A stretch of DNA of 64,000 nt from Amycolatopsis acidiphila (GCF_021391495.1 NZ_CP090063.1:2356001-2420000), one strand, 5' to 3'. Positions 53,326-63,098 are shown, numbered from the stretch's first letter. The notes: generated by a model from the letters alone, not told the origin. Numbers and translations: made by a program.

Positions 53326-54897
53326 ATGGGCGACGAGGCCGCGCCGCTGGTCGAGCTGATCGGGGTCAGCAAGTCCTTCGGCGGGGTGCACGCCGTCCGC
53401 GACGTCGACCTCGCCATCCGCGCGGGCGAGGTGCACGCGCTGCTCGGGGAGAACGGCGCCGGGAAGTCGAGCCTGATGAAGGTGCTCTCCGGCGAGCTCG
53501 CCGCCGACCACGGCGAGATCCGGATCGACGGAAGACCGGTGCGCCTGCACGGTCCCGCGGATGCGCAGCGCGCGGGCGTGGCGATGATCCACCAGGAGCT
53601 GGACCTGGTGCCCGCGCTGTCGGTCGCGGAGAACGTCTTCCTCGGCCGCGAGCCCAGGACCCGGCTCGGCACCCTCGACCGGCGGCGGATGCTGGCCGAC
53701 ACCGCGCGGCTGCTGGATCGCGCGGGGGTCGCGTTCGACCCGCGGCGGCCGGTCGAGGAGCTGCGCACCGGTGAGCAGCAGCTGGTCGTCATCGTCAAGG
53801 CGCTCTCGCTGGACGCCCGGATCCTGATCATGGACGAGCCGACCTCCGCGCTCTCCGCCCGGGAGGTCGAGCGGCTGTTCGAGGTGATCGGCGAGCTGCG
53901 GCGCTCGGGCGCCGGGATCGTCTACATCTCGCACCGGATGGAGGAGATCGGCCGGATCGCCGACCGGGCCACCGTGCTGCGCAACGGCGGCGTGGTGGCC
54001 GAGTTCGACGCGCGGTCGATGACCGCGGCACAGGCGTCCGAGGCGATGGTCGGACGCCCGGTGCACCTGATGTTCCGCGCCGCCGGGGAAAGCGCGCCGG
54101 CACAAGGGGAGGAGCTGCTGCGCGTGGAGGGGCTGGCGGTGCGGGTACGGCGGCCCCGGCCGGGCAGGAGGGAGCCGGCCGGGGTCGCGCTCAGCGTGGC
54201 GAAGGGCGAGATCGTCGGGCTGGCCGGGCTGCTCGGCGCCGGCCGCACCGAACTGCTCGAGACCCTGTACGGAGCCGGCCCGAAGGGCGCCTGGATCGGG
54301 CGGGTGCTGTTACGGGGCAAGGAGATCAGGCCACGCAGTCCGCGGCACGCGCTGAAGCTGGGCATCGCGTTCGTGCCCGAGGACCGCCGCATCTCGGGGC
54401 TCGCACTGGAGCACTCGGTACTCGCGAACACCGTGTTGTCCATTATGGACCGCATCGCGCGGCTGGGCTGGGTGCCGCGAGGCCGTGAACAGGGCGTGGC
54501 ACGAGCTTCCACACAGGAGCTGGGGGTGAAGCTCGCGTCGCTGCGGCATCCGGTCGGCGCGCTCTCGGGCGGCAACCAGCAGAAGGTCGTGCTCGGGCGC
54601 AGCCTGCTCACCGAACCCGCGCTGCTGTTGCTCGACGAGCCGACGCGCGGCGTGGACGTCGGCGCCAAGGCCGAGATCTACCGGCTGCTGGGCGAGGCCG
54701 CGAGCCGCGGGGTGGGCGTGCTGCTCGCCTCGTCCGAGCCTGCCGAGCTGGTCGGGGTCTGTCATCGCGTCGTGGTGCTGCGCGGCGGGCGCAGCGTGCG
54801 GGAGCTGGACACCGCGGAGGTGTCCGAGGCCGATCTGCTCGCCGCCGCGATGGGGCAGGGCAGCCTGGAGGACCTGGTCGCGGGAGGGGCGCGATGA
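53326..54897 (+). CDS. Sugar ABC transporter ATPase (RbsA/MglA-type, two NBDs)
   Basis: The 523-aa ATPase has two ABC cassettes: N-terminal Walker A LGENGAGKSSLMKVL and Walker B ILIMDEPTSALS, and C-terminal GLLGAGRTELLETLY (degenerate P-loop typical of RbsA) with signature LSGGNQQKVVLGRSLL and LLLLDEPTRGVD. It powers sugar import with the next two genes. ATG 53326 is 5 nt after GGCGGAGG; GTG 53320 lies in that site. Confidence 0.93.
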   Translation: MGDEAAPLVELIGVSKSFGGVHAVRDVDLAIRAGEVHALLGENGAGKSSLMKVLSGELAADHGEIRIDGRPVRLHGPADAQRAGVAMIHQELDLVPALSVAENVFLGREPRTRLGTLDRRRMLADTARLLDRAGVAFDPRRPVEELRTGEQQLVVIVKALSLDARILIMDEPTSALSAREVERLFEVIGELRRSGAGIVYISHRMEEIGRIADRATVLRNGGVVAEFDARSMTAAQASEAMVGRPVHLMFRAAGESAPAQGEELLRVEGLAVRVRRPRPGRREPAGVALSVAKGEIVGLAGLLGAGRTELLETLYGAGPKGAWIGRVLLRGKEIRPRSPRHALKLGIAFVPEDRRISGLALEHSVLANTVLSIMDRIARLGWVPRGREQGVARASTQELGVKLASLRHPVGALSGGNQQKVVLGRSLLTEPALLLLDEPTRGVDVGAKAEIYRLLGEAASRGVGVLLASSEPAELVGVCHRVVVLRGGRSVRELDTAEVSEADLLAAAMGQGSLEDLVAGGAR

Positions 54898-55913
54898 CCG
54901 CCGAGCTCACCGAGGCACCACCGAAGCGGCGCGACATCCTCGCGGCCGTGTTCAGGTTCCAGAGCCTGTTCGGGCTCGTGCTGGTGTTCCTGGCGGCCGT
55001 CGTGTACTCGCCGAGCAAGAACGGGGAGCTGCTGTTCCTCGACTCGGGGAACCTGTTCAACGTCGTGCGGTCCATCTCCGAGATCGGCATTCTCGCCGTG
55101 GGGATGACGCTGGTGATCCTCATCGGCGGGATCGACCTGTCGGTCGGCTCGGTGCTGGGGCTCGCGAGCGTCGGCTCGGCGGTCCTGCTGGTGAACAACG
55201 ACCTCGGCGTCGTGCCGGTGGTGCTCGCCGTGCTGGCGATCGGGCTCGGCTTCGGCCTGCTGCAGGGCGTCGCGGTCGCCCGGTTCCGCATCCAGGCGTT
55301 CATCGTGACCCTGGCCGGGATGCAGATCGCCCGCGGGCTGGCCCGGATCTGGTCCGGCGGGCAGGGCATCACGATCACCTACGGCGACGCGCCCGGCCAG
55401 GCGCCCGCGGTGTTCTCGCTGCTGGGCGAGCGCACCTTCGACGGGCTCGTGCCGATCCCGGCGCTGATCTTCATCGTGGTCGCCGCGCTGGCGGTCCTGC
55501 TGCTGCGGGTCAGCTCCTTCTCCCGGCACGTCTACGCGATCGGCGGCAACGAGAAGGCCGCGCGCCTGTCGGGTGTGCCGGTGAACCGGGTGAAGGTCCT
55601 GGTATTCGGGATCTGCGGCCTGCTCGCGGCACTGGCGGGGATCGTGCACGCCGGGCAGCTCAACTTCGGCGGGCCCAACGACGGCGCGATGTACGAGCTC
55701 GACGCGATCGCCGCGGTCGTCATCGGCGGCACAAGCCTGTCCGGCGGGCGCGGGTCGGTCGTCGGCACGGTCGCCGGGGCGCTGCTGGTCGGCGTGCTGC
55801 GCAACATCCTGGCGCTCAACAACGTGGACTCGAACGTGCAGCTGTTGATCATCGGCCTGGTCATCGTGCTGGCCGCGGGCCTGCAGCGGCTGCGGCCCGC
55901 TTCGGTTTCCTGA
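54894..55913 (+). CDS. Sugar ABC transporter permease (RbsC-type)
   Basis: The 339-aa protein has the ten-helix BPD_transp_2 layout with GMTLVILIGGIDLSVGSVLG and the coupling motif YELDAIAAVVIGGTSLSGGRG. It forms the membrane channel. ATG 54894 overlaps the ATPase stop (ATGA). Confidence 0.93.
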   Translation: MTAELTEAPPKRRDILAAVFRFQSLFGLVLVFLAAVVYSPSKNGELLFLDSGNLFNVVRSISEIGILAVGMTLVILIGGIDLSVGSVLGLASVGSAVLLVNNDLGVVPVVLAVLAIGLGFGLLQGVAVARFRIQAFIVTLAGMQIARGLARIWSGGQGITITYGDAPGQAPAVFSLLGERTFDGLVPIPALIFIVVAALAVLLLRVSSFSRHVYAIGGNEKAARLSGVPVNRVKVLVFGICGLLAALAGIVHAGQLNFGGPNDGAMYELDAIAAVVIGGTSLSGGRGSVVGTVAGALLVGVLRNILALNNVDSNVQLLIIGLVIVLAAGLQRLRPASVS

Positions 55914-55931
55914 CAACGAGATGGGGTTGGT

Positions 55932-56921
55932 ATGACAAGGAAGTCGGCCATCGTCCTGGGCGCCTGCGTGCTGCTGGCCGCGTGCGGGACGACGCACGAG
56001 AACACCGGTGCCGCCGGGCCCAGCTCGGCGGCGAAATGCGGCGGCCCGTCCGGCTCGTACACGATCGGCATGAGCCAGGCCAACGTCGCCGAACCCTACC
56101 GGCAGCGGATGGACGACGACATCCGCGCGGCGGCCGCCGCGGTGCCCCAGTTCAAGGTGAACTTCGCCGACGCCGCGCAGGACAACTCCAAGCAGGTCGA
56201 GCAGGTCGACAACTTCCTCACCCAGCAGATCGACCTGCTGATCATCAGCCCGAACGAGGCGACGCCGCTCACCGCGCCGGTCAAACGCGCCTTCGACAAG
56301 GGCATCCCGGTGCTGGTGCTCGACCGCAAGGTCGACGGCGACGCCTACACCGAGTTCATCGGCGCGGACAACGTCGACATCGGCAGGCAGGCCGGGCAGT
56401 ACTTCGCGAACGTGCTGCTGCCCCAGGGCGGGAAGATCGCCGAGATCCGCGGGCTCGCCGGTTCCACGCCCGCGAAGGAGCGCGGCGACGGCTTCGCACA
56501 GGGCATCCAGGGGCACAACGTCCAGATCGTCGCCACCCAGGACGGTGACTGGTTGCGCGACAAGGGCCAGCAGCAGGCAGACGCGATCCTGAAGGCGCAC
56601 CCGGACATCCAGGCGATCTACTCCCAGAACGACCCGATGGCCGAAGGGGCCCGGATCGCGGCGCAGAACGCCGGCCGCGCCGACCTGCCGATCACCGGGA
56701 TCGACGGGCTGCCCATCGAGGCGGGCGGGATCAAGGCCGTCGAGGCTGGCCGGCTCTCGGCGACGTTCGTCTATCCCACGGGCGGCAAGGAGGCGATCGA
56801 CGCGGCGAAGAAGATCCTGCTCGACTGCCAGCCGGTGCCCAAGACCCAGACCCTGGGCACGCAGTTGGTCACCAAGGCCAACGCCGCCCAGGTCTACGCA
56901 ACCCTCAACGAGGGCAAGTAG
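55932..56921 (+). CDS. Sugar ABC transporter substrate-binding lipoprotein (RbsB-type)
   Basis: The 329-aa type I periplasmic-binding-protein has a Sec lipoprotein signal (KSAIVLGACVLLAACGTT; lipobox LAAC at about residue 19) and the core YTIGMSQANVAEPYRQRMDD, IDLLIISPNEATPLTAPVK and VLDRKVDGDAY typical of ribose/galactofuranose binders. It captures the sugar used by the isomerase and kinase downstream. Confidence 0.92.
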   Translation: MTRKSAIVLGACVLLAACGTTHENTGAAGPSSAAKCGGPSGSYTIGMSQANVAEPYRQRMDDDIRAAAAAVPQFKVNFADAAQDNSKQVEQVDNFLTQQIDLLIISPNEATPLTAPVKRAFDKGIPVLVLDRKVDGDAYTEFIGADNVDIGRQAGQYFANVLLPQGGKIAEIRGLAGSTPAKERGDGFAQGIQGHNVQIVATQDGDWLRDKGQQQADAILKAHPDIQAIYSQNDPMAEGARIAAQNAGRADLPITGIDGLPIEAGGIKAVEAGRLSATFVYPTGGKEAIDAAKKILLDCQPVPKTQTLGTQLVTKANAAQVYATLNEGK

Positions 56922-57899
56922 TCACCCGCGCCGGGTGCTGCCGCGCTCGATGAGGTGGGCGGCCAGGGTGGTGGCGACGGGCGGCGTGGCGGGCTCGCCG
57001 ATGCGGGCGAGCAGCAGGCGGGCCGCCTCCGCGCCGATCTCGCGCGCCGGCTGCGCGACGACGGTGAGCGGCGGGTCGATCAGGGTCGCCCACGGGACGT
57101 CGTCGAACGCGACCACGCCGACGTCCCGGCCCAGCCGCAGGCCCGCCTCACCGAGGGCCTCCAGAACGCCGATCGCCATCGCGCTGTTCGCCACGAGCAA
57201 CGCGTCCGGCGCGTCCCCGAGCAGGTCCTCGGTCGCCTGCCTGCCGCCGGAGGCGCGGTACTCGGCCCGCCGCTCCAGCCGCGGCCCGCGCCCGGCGGCG
57301 TCGAGCGCGTCGCGGTACCCGGCGAGCCGGTCGTCGGCCGTGCGCACCCCGGCGGGGCCGGTGACGCAACCGATCCGGGTGTACCCGGAGGAGATGAGGT
57401 GCTCGGTGGCCTCCCGCGCGGCCAGCCTGCTGTCCACGAGGACCTGGTCGCATTCGACCAGCGGCCGGTCGACCGCGACCACGGGGGTGCCGCGTTGACG
57501 GAGCCGCTCGACACTGGAGGAGACGTCGGTCGGGGACAGCACCACGCCGGCCACCCGCTCCTGCAGCGCGACGTCGATGTAGCGCTGCTCCTTCTCCGGG
57601 TTCTCGTCGGAGTTGCACAGCACGACCGAGTACCCGGCCGTCTGCGCGGTGTCCTCGACGCCGCGCGCGATCGCGGTGAAGAACGGGTTCTCCACGTCGG
57701 AGATGATCAGCGCGAGCACCGCGGTCTCCTGGCGGCGCAGGTTCCGGGCGAGGCCGTTGGGGTGGTAGCCCAGCTCGTCGGCCGCCGCCCGCACCCGCGC
57801 GACCAGGACGGGGTCCACTGTGGACTTGCCGTTGAGCGCCCTGGACACGGTCGCCGTGGAGACGCCGGCCCGTCTGGCCACGTCGCTGATGGTCGCCAC
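56922..57899 (-). CDS. LacI-family transcriptional repressor
   Basis: The 325-aa regulator has the LacI HTH and hinge (ATISDVARRAGVSTATVSRA, HPNGLARNLR) and a sugar-binding effector domain (VLALIISDVENPFFTAIARG, VAFDDVPWATLIDPPLTVV). GTG 57899 has GGAGG 5 nt upstream. It lies between, and in opposite orientation to, the import and catabolic genes. The 14-bp palindrome beside its own start is its likely operator. Confidence 0.92.
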   Translation of the reverse strand: MATISDVARRAGVSTATVSRALNGKSTVDPVLVARVRAAADELGYHPNGLARNLRRQETAVLALIISDVENPFFTAIARGVEDTAQTAGYSVVLCNSDENPEKEQRYIDVALQERVAGVVLSPTDVSSSVERLRQRGTPVVAVDRPLVECDQVLVDSRLAAREATEHLISSGYTRIGCVTGPAGVRTADDRLAGYRDALDAAGRGPRLERRAEYRASGGRQATEDLLGDAPDALLVANSAMAIGVLEALGEAGLRLGRDVGVVAFDDVPWATLIDPPLTVVAQPAREIGAEAARLLLARIGEPATPPVATTLAAHLIERGSTRRG

Positions 57900-57924
57900 G
57901 GCGACCTCCTTCCCGCAGGCGGCC

Positions 57925-57971
57925 TTGACGCCGCCCCCAGCCGAGAATAGCGTCCCAGGTAATCGATTACC
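57925..57971 (+). promoter_or_regulatory. Promoter and perfect LacI operator of the isomerase-kinase operon
   Basis: TTGACG (57925-57930), 17-bp spacer and TAGCGT (57948-57953) are followed 4 bp later by the perfect palindrome GGTAATCGATTACC (57958-57971), 16 bp before the isomerase start. The same layout occurs before the ABC operon at 53257-53304. Confidence 0.75.
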
Positions 57972-57987
57972 CGCACTAGGAGGCATT

Positions 57988-59403
57988 GTGGCCCGCATCG
58001 GCGTCATCAGCATTTCCGATGGGCGTGACCATGTGCACGCCCGCAACGCCGGGTTCATCCAGTCCAAACAGGACGCGCTGGTCAGGTCACTGCGCGCGGC
58101 GGGGCACGAGGTGGTCGCGGGCAGTGACCTCGTCGCCACCAACACCCTGGCCACCTCGGTCGCGCGCGGGGTCGCGGCCGCCGACGTCGATGTCACCGTC
58201 TTCTACTACGCGGTGTGGAGCTTCCCGCACTTCACGATGCTGGCCGCCGACGCCACGCGCAGCCCGCTGATCCTCGTGGCCAGCACCGACCCGACCGAGC
58301 CCGGGCTGGTCGGCATGCTCGCCGCCGGCGGGGCGCTCGACCAGATCGGCCGCACGCACACGCGGCTGTGGGGCGCGCCCGACGACGCGGAGCTGGCCGC
58401 GAACGTCGGCGTGCAGGCGCGTGCGGCCAGCGCGGTCGCGTCGCTGCGTGGCTCGACCTTCGGCCGCTTCGGCGGCCGTCCGATGGGGATGAACACGGCC
58501 GTCGCGAACACCGACCAGTGGATGCGTCAGTTCGGCATCGACGTCGAGGAGATCGACCAGTACGAGCTGGTCCTGCGCGCCGAGCGGGCCGACGCCGGCG
58601 AGGCGGCGAAGGCCAGGGAGTGGATCGAGGCGAACGCGGCGGGCGTGCACTACGACGGCAAGAAGCTCACCCCGGAGCTGCTGGAGCGCCAGATCCGCTC
58701 GTACCTGGCGATCCGCGACATCATCGCCGAGCGCGACCTGGACTTCTCCGGGATCAAAGGTCAGCCGGAGCTGACCGAGCACTTCGCGACCATGGACGTC
58801 ACCGAGGCCGTCCTCAACGACCCGTACGACTGGAACGGGCCCAAGGACGTGCACGTCACCGCCACCGAGGCGGACATGGACGGCGCGCTCACCATGCAGC
58901 TGTTCCACAAGATCACCGGCACCCCGGTGCTGTTCGCCGACGTGCGGCACTACCACGCCGACCGCGACATCTGGGACCTGTGCAACTCCGGGCAGCACGC
59001 CACCTGGTTCGCCGCCCGCAGCGACGACCCGGCCGAGAACCTCGCCAAGGTCAACTTCTACCCGGAGGTGTTCTTCTTCCCGGCCGGTGGCGCCTCGGTG
59101 CAGCACATCGCCGCGCCCGGGCAGATGACGCTGGGACGGCTGACGCGCCAGGCGGGGGAGTACCGGCTGCAGCTCATGCTGGGCGAGTTCGAAAGCTACG
59201 ACGACGCCACGAACGACCGGCTGATGCGGCAGTCCACCCCGGAGTGGCCGCACGCGTTCGCCCGGCTGGACGCGCCCGGCGAGGTGTTCCTGTCGAACTT
59301 CGGCGCCAACCACATCCACGCCGTGCCGGGCGATGTCCGTGCCGAGATGCGTGCGGCCGCGCAGCTGCTGGGCGTCCGGGTCGATGAGTGGACTCGTGGC
59401 TGA
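57988..59403 (+). CDS. L-fucose/L-arabinose-type isomerase
   Basis: The 471-aa protein belongs to the FucI/AraA superfamily of Mn2+-dependent aldose-ketose isomerases (VTVFYYAVWSFPHFTMLAAD, GGRPMGMNTAVAN, the C-terminal FFFPAGGASVQHIAAPGQMT and NFGANHIHAVPGD). It would convert the imported aldose to a ketose, which the kinase next door phosphorylates. Exact sugar (fucose, arabinose, or another pentose/deoxyhexose) cannot be decided. GTG 57988 has AGGAGG upstream; the coding end overlaps the kinase start by 20 bp. Confidence 0.85.
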   Translation: MARIGVISISDGRDHVHARNAGFIQSKQDALVRSLRAAGHEVVAGSDLVATNTLATSVARGVAAADVDVTVFYYAVWSFPHFTMLAADATRSPLILVASTDPTEPGLVGMLAAGGALDQIGRTHTRLWGAPDDAELAANVGVQARAASAVASLRGSTFGRFGGRPMGMNTAVANTDQWMRQFGIDVEEIDQYELVLRAERADAGEAAKAREWIEANAAGVHYDGKKLTPELLERQIRSYLAIRDIIAERDLDFSGIKGQPELTEHFATMDVTEAVLNDPYDWNGPKDVHVTATEADMDGALTMQLFHKITGTPVLFADVRHYHADRDIWDLCNSGQHATWFAARSDDPAENLAKVNFYPEVFFFPAGGASVQHIAAPGQMTLGRLTRQAGEYRLQLMLGEFESYDDATNDRLMRQSTPEWPHAFARLDAPGEVFLSNFGANHIHAVPGDVRAEMRAAAQLLGVRVDEWTRG

Positions 59404-60898
59404 CCCGGCGGGCCTGCTCGTCGGCATCGACATCGGCACGTCGAGCTCGAAGGGCGTTCTCGTCACCCCGGCCGGCGAGATCGTCGCGCGGGCCTCGCGG
59501 GCGCACGAGACGTCGTACCCGCACCCGGGCTGGGTCGAGCACGACGCGGAAAAGGTGTGGTGGCAGGACTTCCTGGCGCTGAGCCGGGAGCTGGCCGACG
59601 CCGCCGCCGGGCGGCCGCTGGGCGGCCTGGCGGTCAGCGGCATCGGCCCGGTCCTGCTGCCCGCGGACGCCGCCGGGCGCCCGCTGCGCCCGGCGATCCT
59701 CTACGGCGTCGACACCCGCGCCGACCGGGAGATCGTCGAGCTGACCGAAGAACTGGGTGCGGACGCGATCCTGGAACGAGCGGGCACGGCGTTGTCGTCG
59801 CAGGCCGTCGGTCCGAAGTGGCGCTGGCTCGCGCGGCACGAGCCGGAGGTGTTCGAGCGGACGAGCCTGTTCCTGATGGCCAGCTCCTACCTCGTGCACC
59901 GGCTCACCGGCGAGTACGTGCTGGACCACCACTCGGCCAGCCAGTGCGACCCGATGTACGACCTGCGGGCGGGGGAGTGGGCCGCGGACTGGGCCGCCCG
60001 CGTCGCCCCCGGCGTCGAGCTGCCGCGGCTGGTCTGGCCGACCGAGGTCGCGGGCACGATCTCCGCCGCCGCGGCGGCGGAAACCGGTCTGCCGCAAGGG
60101 CTTCCGGTCGCCGGCGGCACGGTCGACGCGTGGGCCGAGGCGGCCAGCGTCGGCGTGTCCGAGCCGGGGGACACGATGGTCATGTACGGCACCACGATGT
60201 TCCTCATCCAGGTGCTGGCCGACCCGCGCCCGCACACCGGGCTGTGGACGACGTGCGGCGCCTTCCCCGGCACGTACTCGCTCGCCGCGGGCATGGCGAC
60301 CTCGGGAGCCATCACCGACTGGCTGCGCAAGCTGGTCGGCGGCGACTTCGCGGACCTGGTGCGGCAGGCGGCCGACGTGCCCGCGGGCAGCCGCGGGCTG
60401 TTGCTGCTGCCGTACTTCGCCGGGGAGCGCACGCCGCTGTTCGACCCGGACGCGCGCGGGATGATCGCCGGGCTGACCACCGCGCACGGGCTGGGCGAGC
60501 TCTACCGCGCGGCGCTGGAAGGAATCGCCTACGGCGTGCGGCACAACCTCGAAGCCATGCACGCCTCCGGCGGCAGGGCGCAGCGGCTCGTCGCCGTGGG
60601 CGGCGGCACCCAGGGCGGGCTGTGGACGCAGATCGTCAGCGACGTGACCGGTGCGCAGCAGCAGGTCCCGGCCGAGACGATCGGCGCGGCCTTCGGTGAC
60701 GCCCTGCTCGCGGCGGTGGCCGTCGGCACGGAGCCCCGGGAATGGAACCCGGTCGCCGGCACGGTCCGCCCCGATCCCGCCCGGGCCGCGGTGTACGAGG
60801 AGTTCTACGCGCACTACCGCTCGCTCTACCCGTCCACAGTGGACACGGCGCACTTCCTCGCGGCCCAGCAGCGGGCCGCCGACCGCGCGCGGGCATGA
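59384..60898 (+). CDS. FGGY-family carbohydrate kinase
   Basis: The 504-aa sugar kinase has both FGGY domains: LLVGIDIGTSSSKGVLVTP (phosphate 1), PILYGVDTRADREI-like substrate loop, MVMYGTTMFLIQVL, and the C-terminal AVGGGTQGGLWTQIVSDVTG (adenosine site). It is nearest in pattern to xylulokinases/fuculokinases. It should phosphorylate the ketose made by the isomerase. ATG 59384 overlaps the isomerase end. Confidence 0.9.
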   Translation: MSGLVADPAGLLVGIDIGTSSSKGVLVTPAGEIVARASRAHETSYPHPGWVEHDAEKVWWQDFLALSRELADAAAGRPLGGLAVSGIGPVLLPADAAGRPLRPAILYGVDTRADREIVELTEELGADAILERAGTALSSQAVGPKWRWLARHEPEVFERTSLFLMASSYLVHRLTGEYVLDHHSASQCDPMYDLRAGEWAADWAARVAPGVELPRLVWPTEVAGTISAAAAAETGLPQGLPVAGGTVDAWAEAASVGVSEPGDTMVMYGTTMFLIQVLADPRPHTGLWTTCGAFPGTYSLAAGMATSGAITDWLRKLVGGDFADLVRQAADVPAGSRGLLLLPYFAGERTPLFDPDARGMIAGLTTAHGLGELYRAALEGIAYGVRHNLEAMHASGGRAQRLVAVGGGTQGGLWTQIVSDVTGAQQQVPAETIGAAFGDALLAAVAVGTEPREWNPVAGTVRPDPARAAVYEEFYAHYRSLYPSTVDTAHFLAAQQRAADRARA

Positions 60899-60932
60899 TG
60901 GGGGCCTTCCGACGCGGAGAGGTGGTTGAGCG

Positions 60933-61703
60933 ATGCCCCACACGCTGGCGTTCAGCATCGGCGAGCCGACCGGCCAGAGTTGGACCCAGATCTGGGAGCT
61001 GCTGCTCGCGCTGCTGCTGTGCTCGCTGATCGGGCTGGAGCGCGAGCTCAAGCAGAAGAGCGCCGGGCTGCGCACGCACACCCTGGTCGGCGTGGGCGCC
61101 GCGCTGTTCCTGCTGGTCAGCAAGTACGGCTTCACCGATGTGCTGGCCCAGGGCCAGATCGTGCTCGACCCCTCGCGCGTCGCGGCGCAGATCGTGTCCG
61201 GCGTCGGCTTCATCGGCGGCGGGCTGATCTTCGTCCGGCGTGACGTGGTGCGCGGCCTCACCACCGCGGCGGTCGTGTGGATGAGCGTCGCGGTGGGCTG
61301 CGCGTGCGCGGCCGGGCTACCGCTGCTCGCGGTGGTGGTGACGGCGGCGCACTTCCTCGTGGTCTACGGCTACCCGCCGCTGATCCGCCTCGCGACCCGC
61401 ACCCGCCCGGCGACATCGGCCGTGCGGGTGACCTATCGCGACGGTGAGGGTGTGTTGCGGACCGTGCTCGAACTGGCCACGCGCTCGGGCTATTCGGTGG
61501 AGCACGCGGTCACCGAGCGCCAGCCCCTCGACCGCGAGGAGGAGGACGAGCACGGCCGCACCCTGGTGCAGGCGCGCGGGCTCATCGACCTGCGGCTGCG
61601 CCTGGTCGGGCCACGGAACGTGAACGAGCTGCTGACCGCGCTCGCCGACCAGCCGGGAGTCGTCGCGGTCGAGACCGGGGACGTCGACGATCGGACCGAG
61701 TGA
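60933..61703 (+). CDS. MgtC/SapB family membrane protein
   Basis: The 256-aa protein has five transmembrane helices in the N-terminal MgtC domain (LLCSLIGLERELKQKSAGLR with the family's ER-E/K motif, TLVGVGAALFLLVSKYG, IVSGVGFIGGGLIFVRR) and a C-terminal ACT-like soluble domain (about 165-256). MgtC proteins modulate Mg2+ homeostasis and F1Fo ATP synthase activity. Confidence 0.9.
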   Translation: MPHTLAFSIGEPTGQSWTQIWELLLALLLCSLIGLERELKQKSAGLRTHTLVGVGAALFLLVSKYGFTDVLAQGQIVLDPSRVAAQIVSGVGFIGGGLIFVRRDVVRGLTTAAVVWMSVAVGCACAAGLPLLAVVVTAAHFLVVYGYPPLIRLATRTRPATSAVRVTYRDGEGVLRTVLELATRSGYSVEHAVTERQPLDREEEDEHGRTLVQARGLIDLRLRLVGPRNVNELLTALADQPGVVAVETGDVDDRTE

Positions 61704-61831
61704 CCGTCGGCGTCCCCCGTCCGAGTGAAATGGATCGCACAGGGCTCATCCTCGTAACGATTCGTGCTCGCCTGCCGAGTAGTAGTTGACGCGCTCGGTG
61801 GAAGCGCGGTGAGTCGAGAGAAGACCCTGCC

Positions 61832-62311
61832 ATGGGTGTTGTCCCCGCGGTGAGGCCCGCCGGACGGCGGCTCCGCTCCGGAACGGTCGTGCTGCTGGCC
61901 GGCCTGGGCGTGCTGCTGGTCGTCGGGGTGGTTTCGGCGGTCGTCGCCGGGCAGCGTTCGGCCGACCCCTCGCCGGCGACGCTCAACGAGATCAACGTGC
62001 CGGCCGCGCCGGTGCCGGTGCCGGTCGTCGTGCACCTGGTGACCTACGAGCTCACCGGCGGCGGCAGCGCGCTCAACATCACCTACGTGGGCCAGGGCGC
62101 GGACATCGAGCAGGTCTCCCAGGCGGCCACCCCCTGGTCGGCGACCGTCGACCACACCAGCACCACGGGCGGCAGCGAGTACTTCAGCCTGACCGCGCGC
62201 AATGCCGGGCCGGGCAGCCTCGGCTGCCGGATCAGCGTCGACGGCACCACGGTGAGCGAGTCCACCACCGGCCCGCAGGGCGTGGTGCGCTGCTCGAAGT
62301 CCCTGAGCTGA
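61832..62311 (+). CDS. MmpS-like membrane-anchored protein
   Basis: The 159-aa protein has one N-terminal transmembrane helix (TVVLLAGLGVLLVVGVVSAV) and an extracytoplasmic beta-sandwich typical of the mycobacterial MmpS family (VTYELTGGGSALNITYVGQG, EYFSLTARN, GSLGCRISVDGTTVSES). MmpS partners MmpL exporters; no MmpL gene is adjacent, so its partner is unknown. Confidence 0.75.
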   Translation: MGVVPAVRPAGRRLRSGTVVLLAGLGVLLVVGVVSAVVAGQRSADPSPATLNEINVPAAPVPVPVVVHLVTYELTGGGSALNITYVGQGADIEQVSQAATPWSATVDHTSTTGGSEYFSLTARNAGPGSLGCRISVDGTTVSESTTGPQGVVRCSKSLS

Positions 62312-62345
62312 CGGAGCTGCCCACCGGCCCTGGGATCATCAACCC

Positions 62346-63089
62346 GTGACGGGTGCGACGATCGTCTTCGGTCCGATGCTCGCGATCGTGCTGGCCGCGC
62401 TGGTCGCGCTCGGCGCGGTGGTGCTGTGGCTCGGCGGGCTGGGCAGAGCCCGCGCGGTCGTCACGGCCGCGCTGCGGGCCGTCGCGCAGCTGGCCGCCGT
62501 CTCGTTCGTCATCACGGCGATCCTGAGGTCCGGCTGGCTCACAGTGCTGTTCGTGCTGGCGATGTTCGGCGTCGCGGCGGTCACCTCCGCGCGCCGGGTC
62601 GGCGTGCCCCGGCAGGTGGCGTTCATCGCCACCGCAATCGGCGCGGGCGTTCTCCCGGTGCTGGTGCTCGTGCTGGGGACCGGTGTCGTGCCGTGGAAGC
62701 CGATCGCGGTCGTGCCGGTGGCAGGCATCGTGATCGGCGGCGTCATGTCCGCGACCTCGCAGGCCGCGCGGCGCGCGCTCGACGAGCTCAGGATCCGCCA
62801 CGGCGAGTACGAGGCGGCGCTCGCCCTGGGGTTCCTGCCCCGGGCCGCGGCGCTGGAGATCTGCCGCCCCTCGGCGTCGCAGGCCCTGATCCCGGCGCTC
62901 GACCAGACCCGCACGGTCGGCCTGGTGACGCTGCCCGGCGCGTACGTCGGGGTGCTGCTGGGCGGCGCCGGCCCGCTGCAGGCGGGCATCACCCAGGTGC
63001 TCGTGCTCATCGGGCTGCTCGCCGCGGAGGCCGTCGCCGTGCTCGTGGCCGTCCAGTTCGTCGCGGCGGGACGGATCGCGAGGCCCTAA
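62346..63089 (+). CDS. FetB-like (UPF0014) ABC permease
   Basis: The 247-aa integral membrane protein has six to seven helices and the UPF0014 motif GGVMSATSQAARRALDELRI and ALIPALDQTRTVGLVTLPGAYVGVLLGG. E. coli FetB with FetA exports iron. The FetA ATPase gene is not adjacent; it may be elsewhere or the partner may differ. GTG 62346 is the natural start. Confidence 0.85.
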   Translation: MTGATIVFGPMLAIVLAALVALGAVVLWLGGLGRARAVVTAALRAVAQLAAVSFVITAILRSGWLTVLFVLAMFGVAAVTSARRVGVPRQVAFIATAIGAGVLPVLVLVLGTGVVPWKPIAVVPVAGIVIGGVMSATSQAARRALDELRIRHGEYEAALALGFLPRAAALEICRPSASQALIPALDQTRTVGLVTLPGAYVGVLLGGAGPLQAGITQVLVLIGLLAAEAVAVLVAVQFVAAGRIARP

Positions 63090-63098
63090 GTTGGGCGT

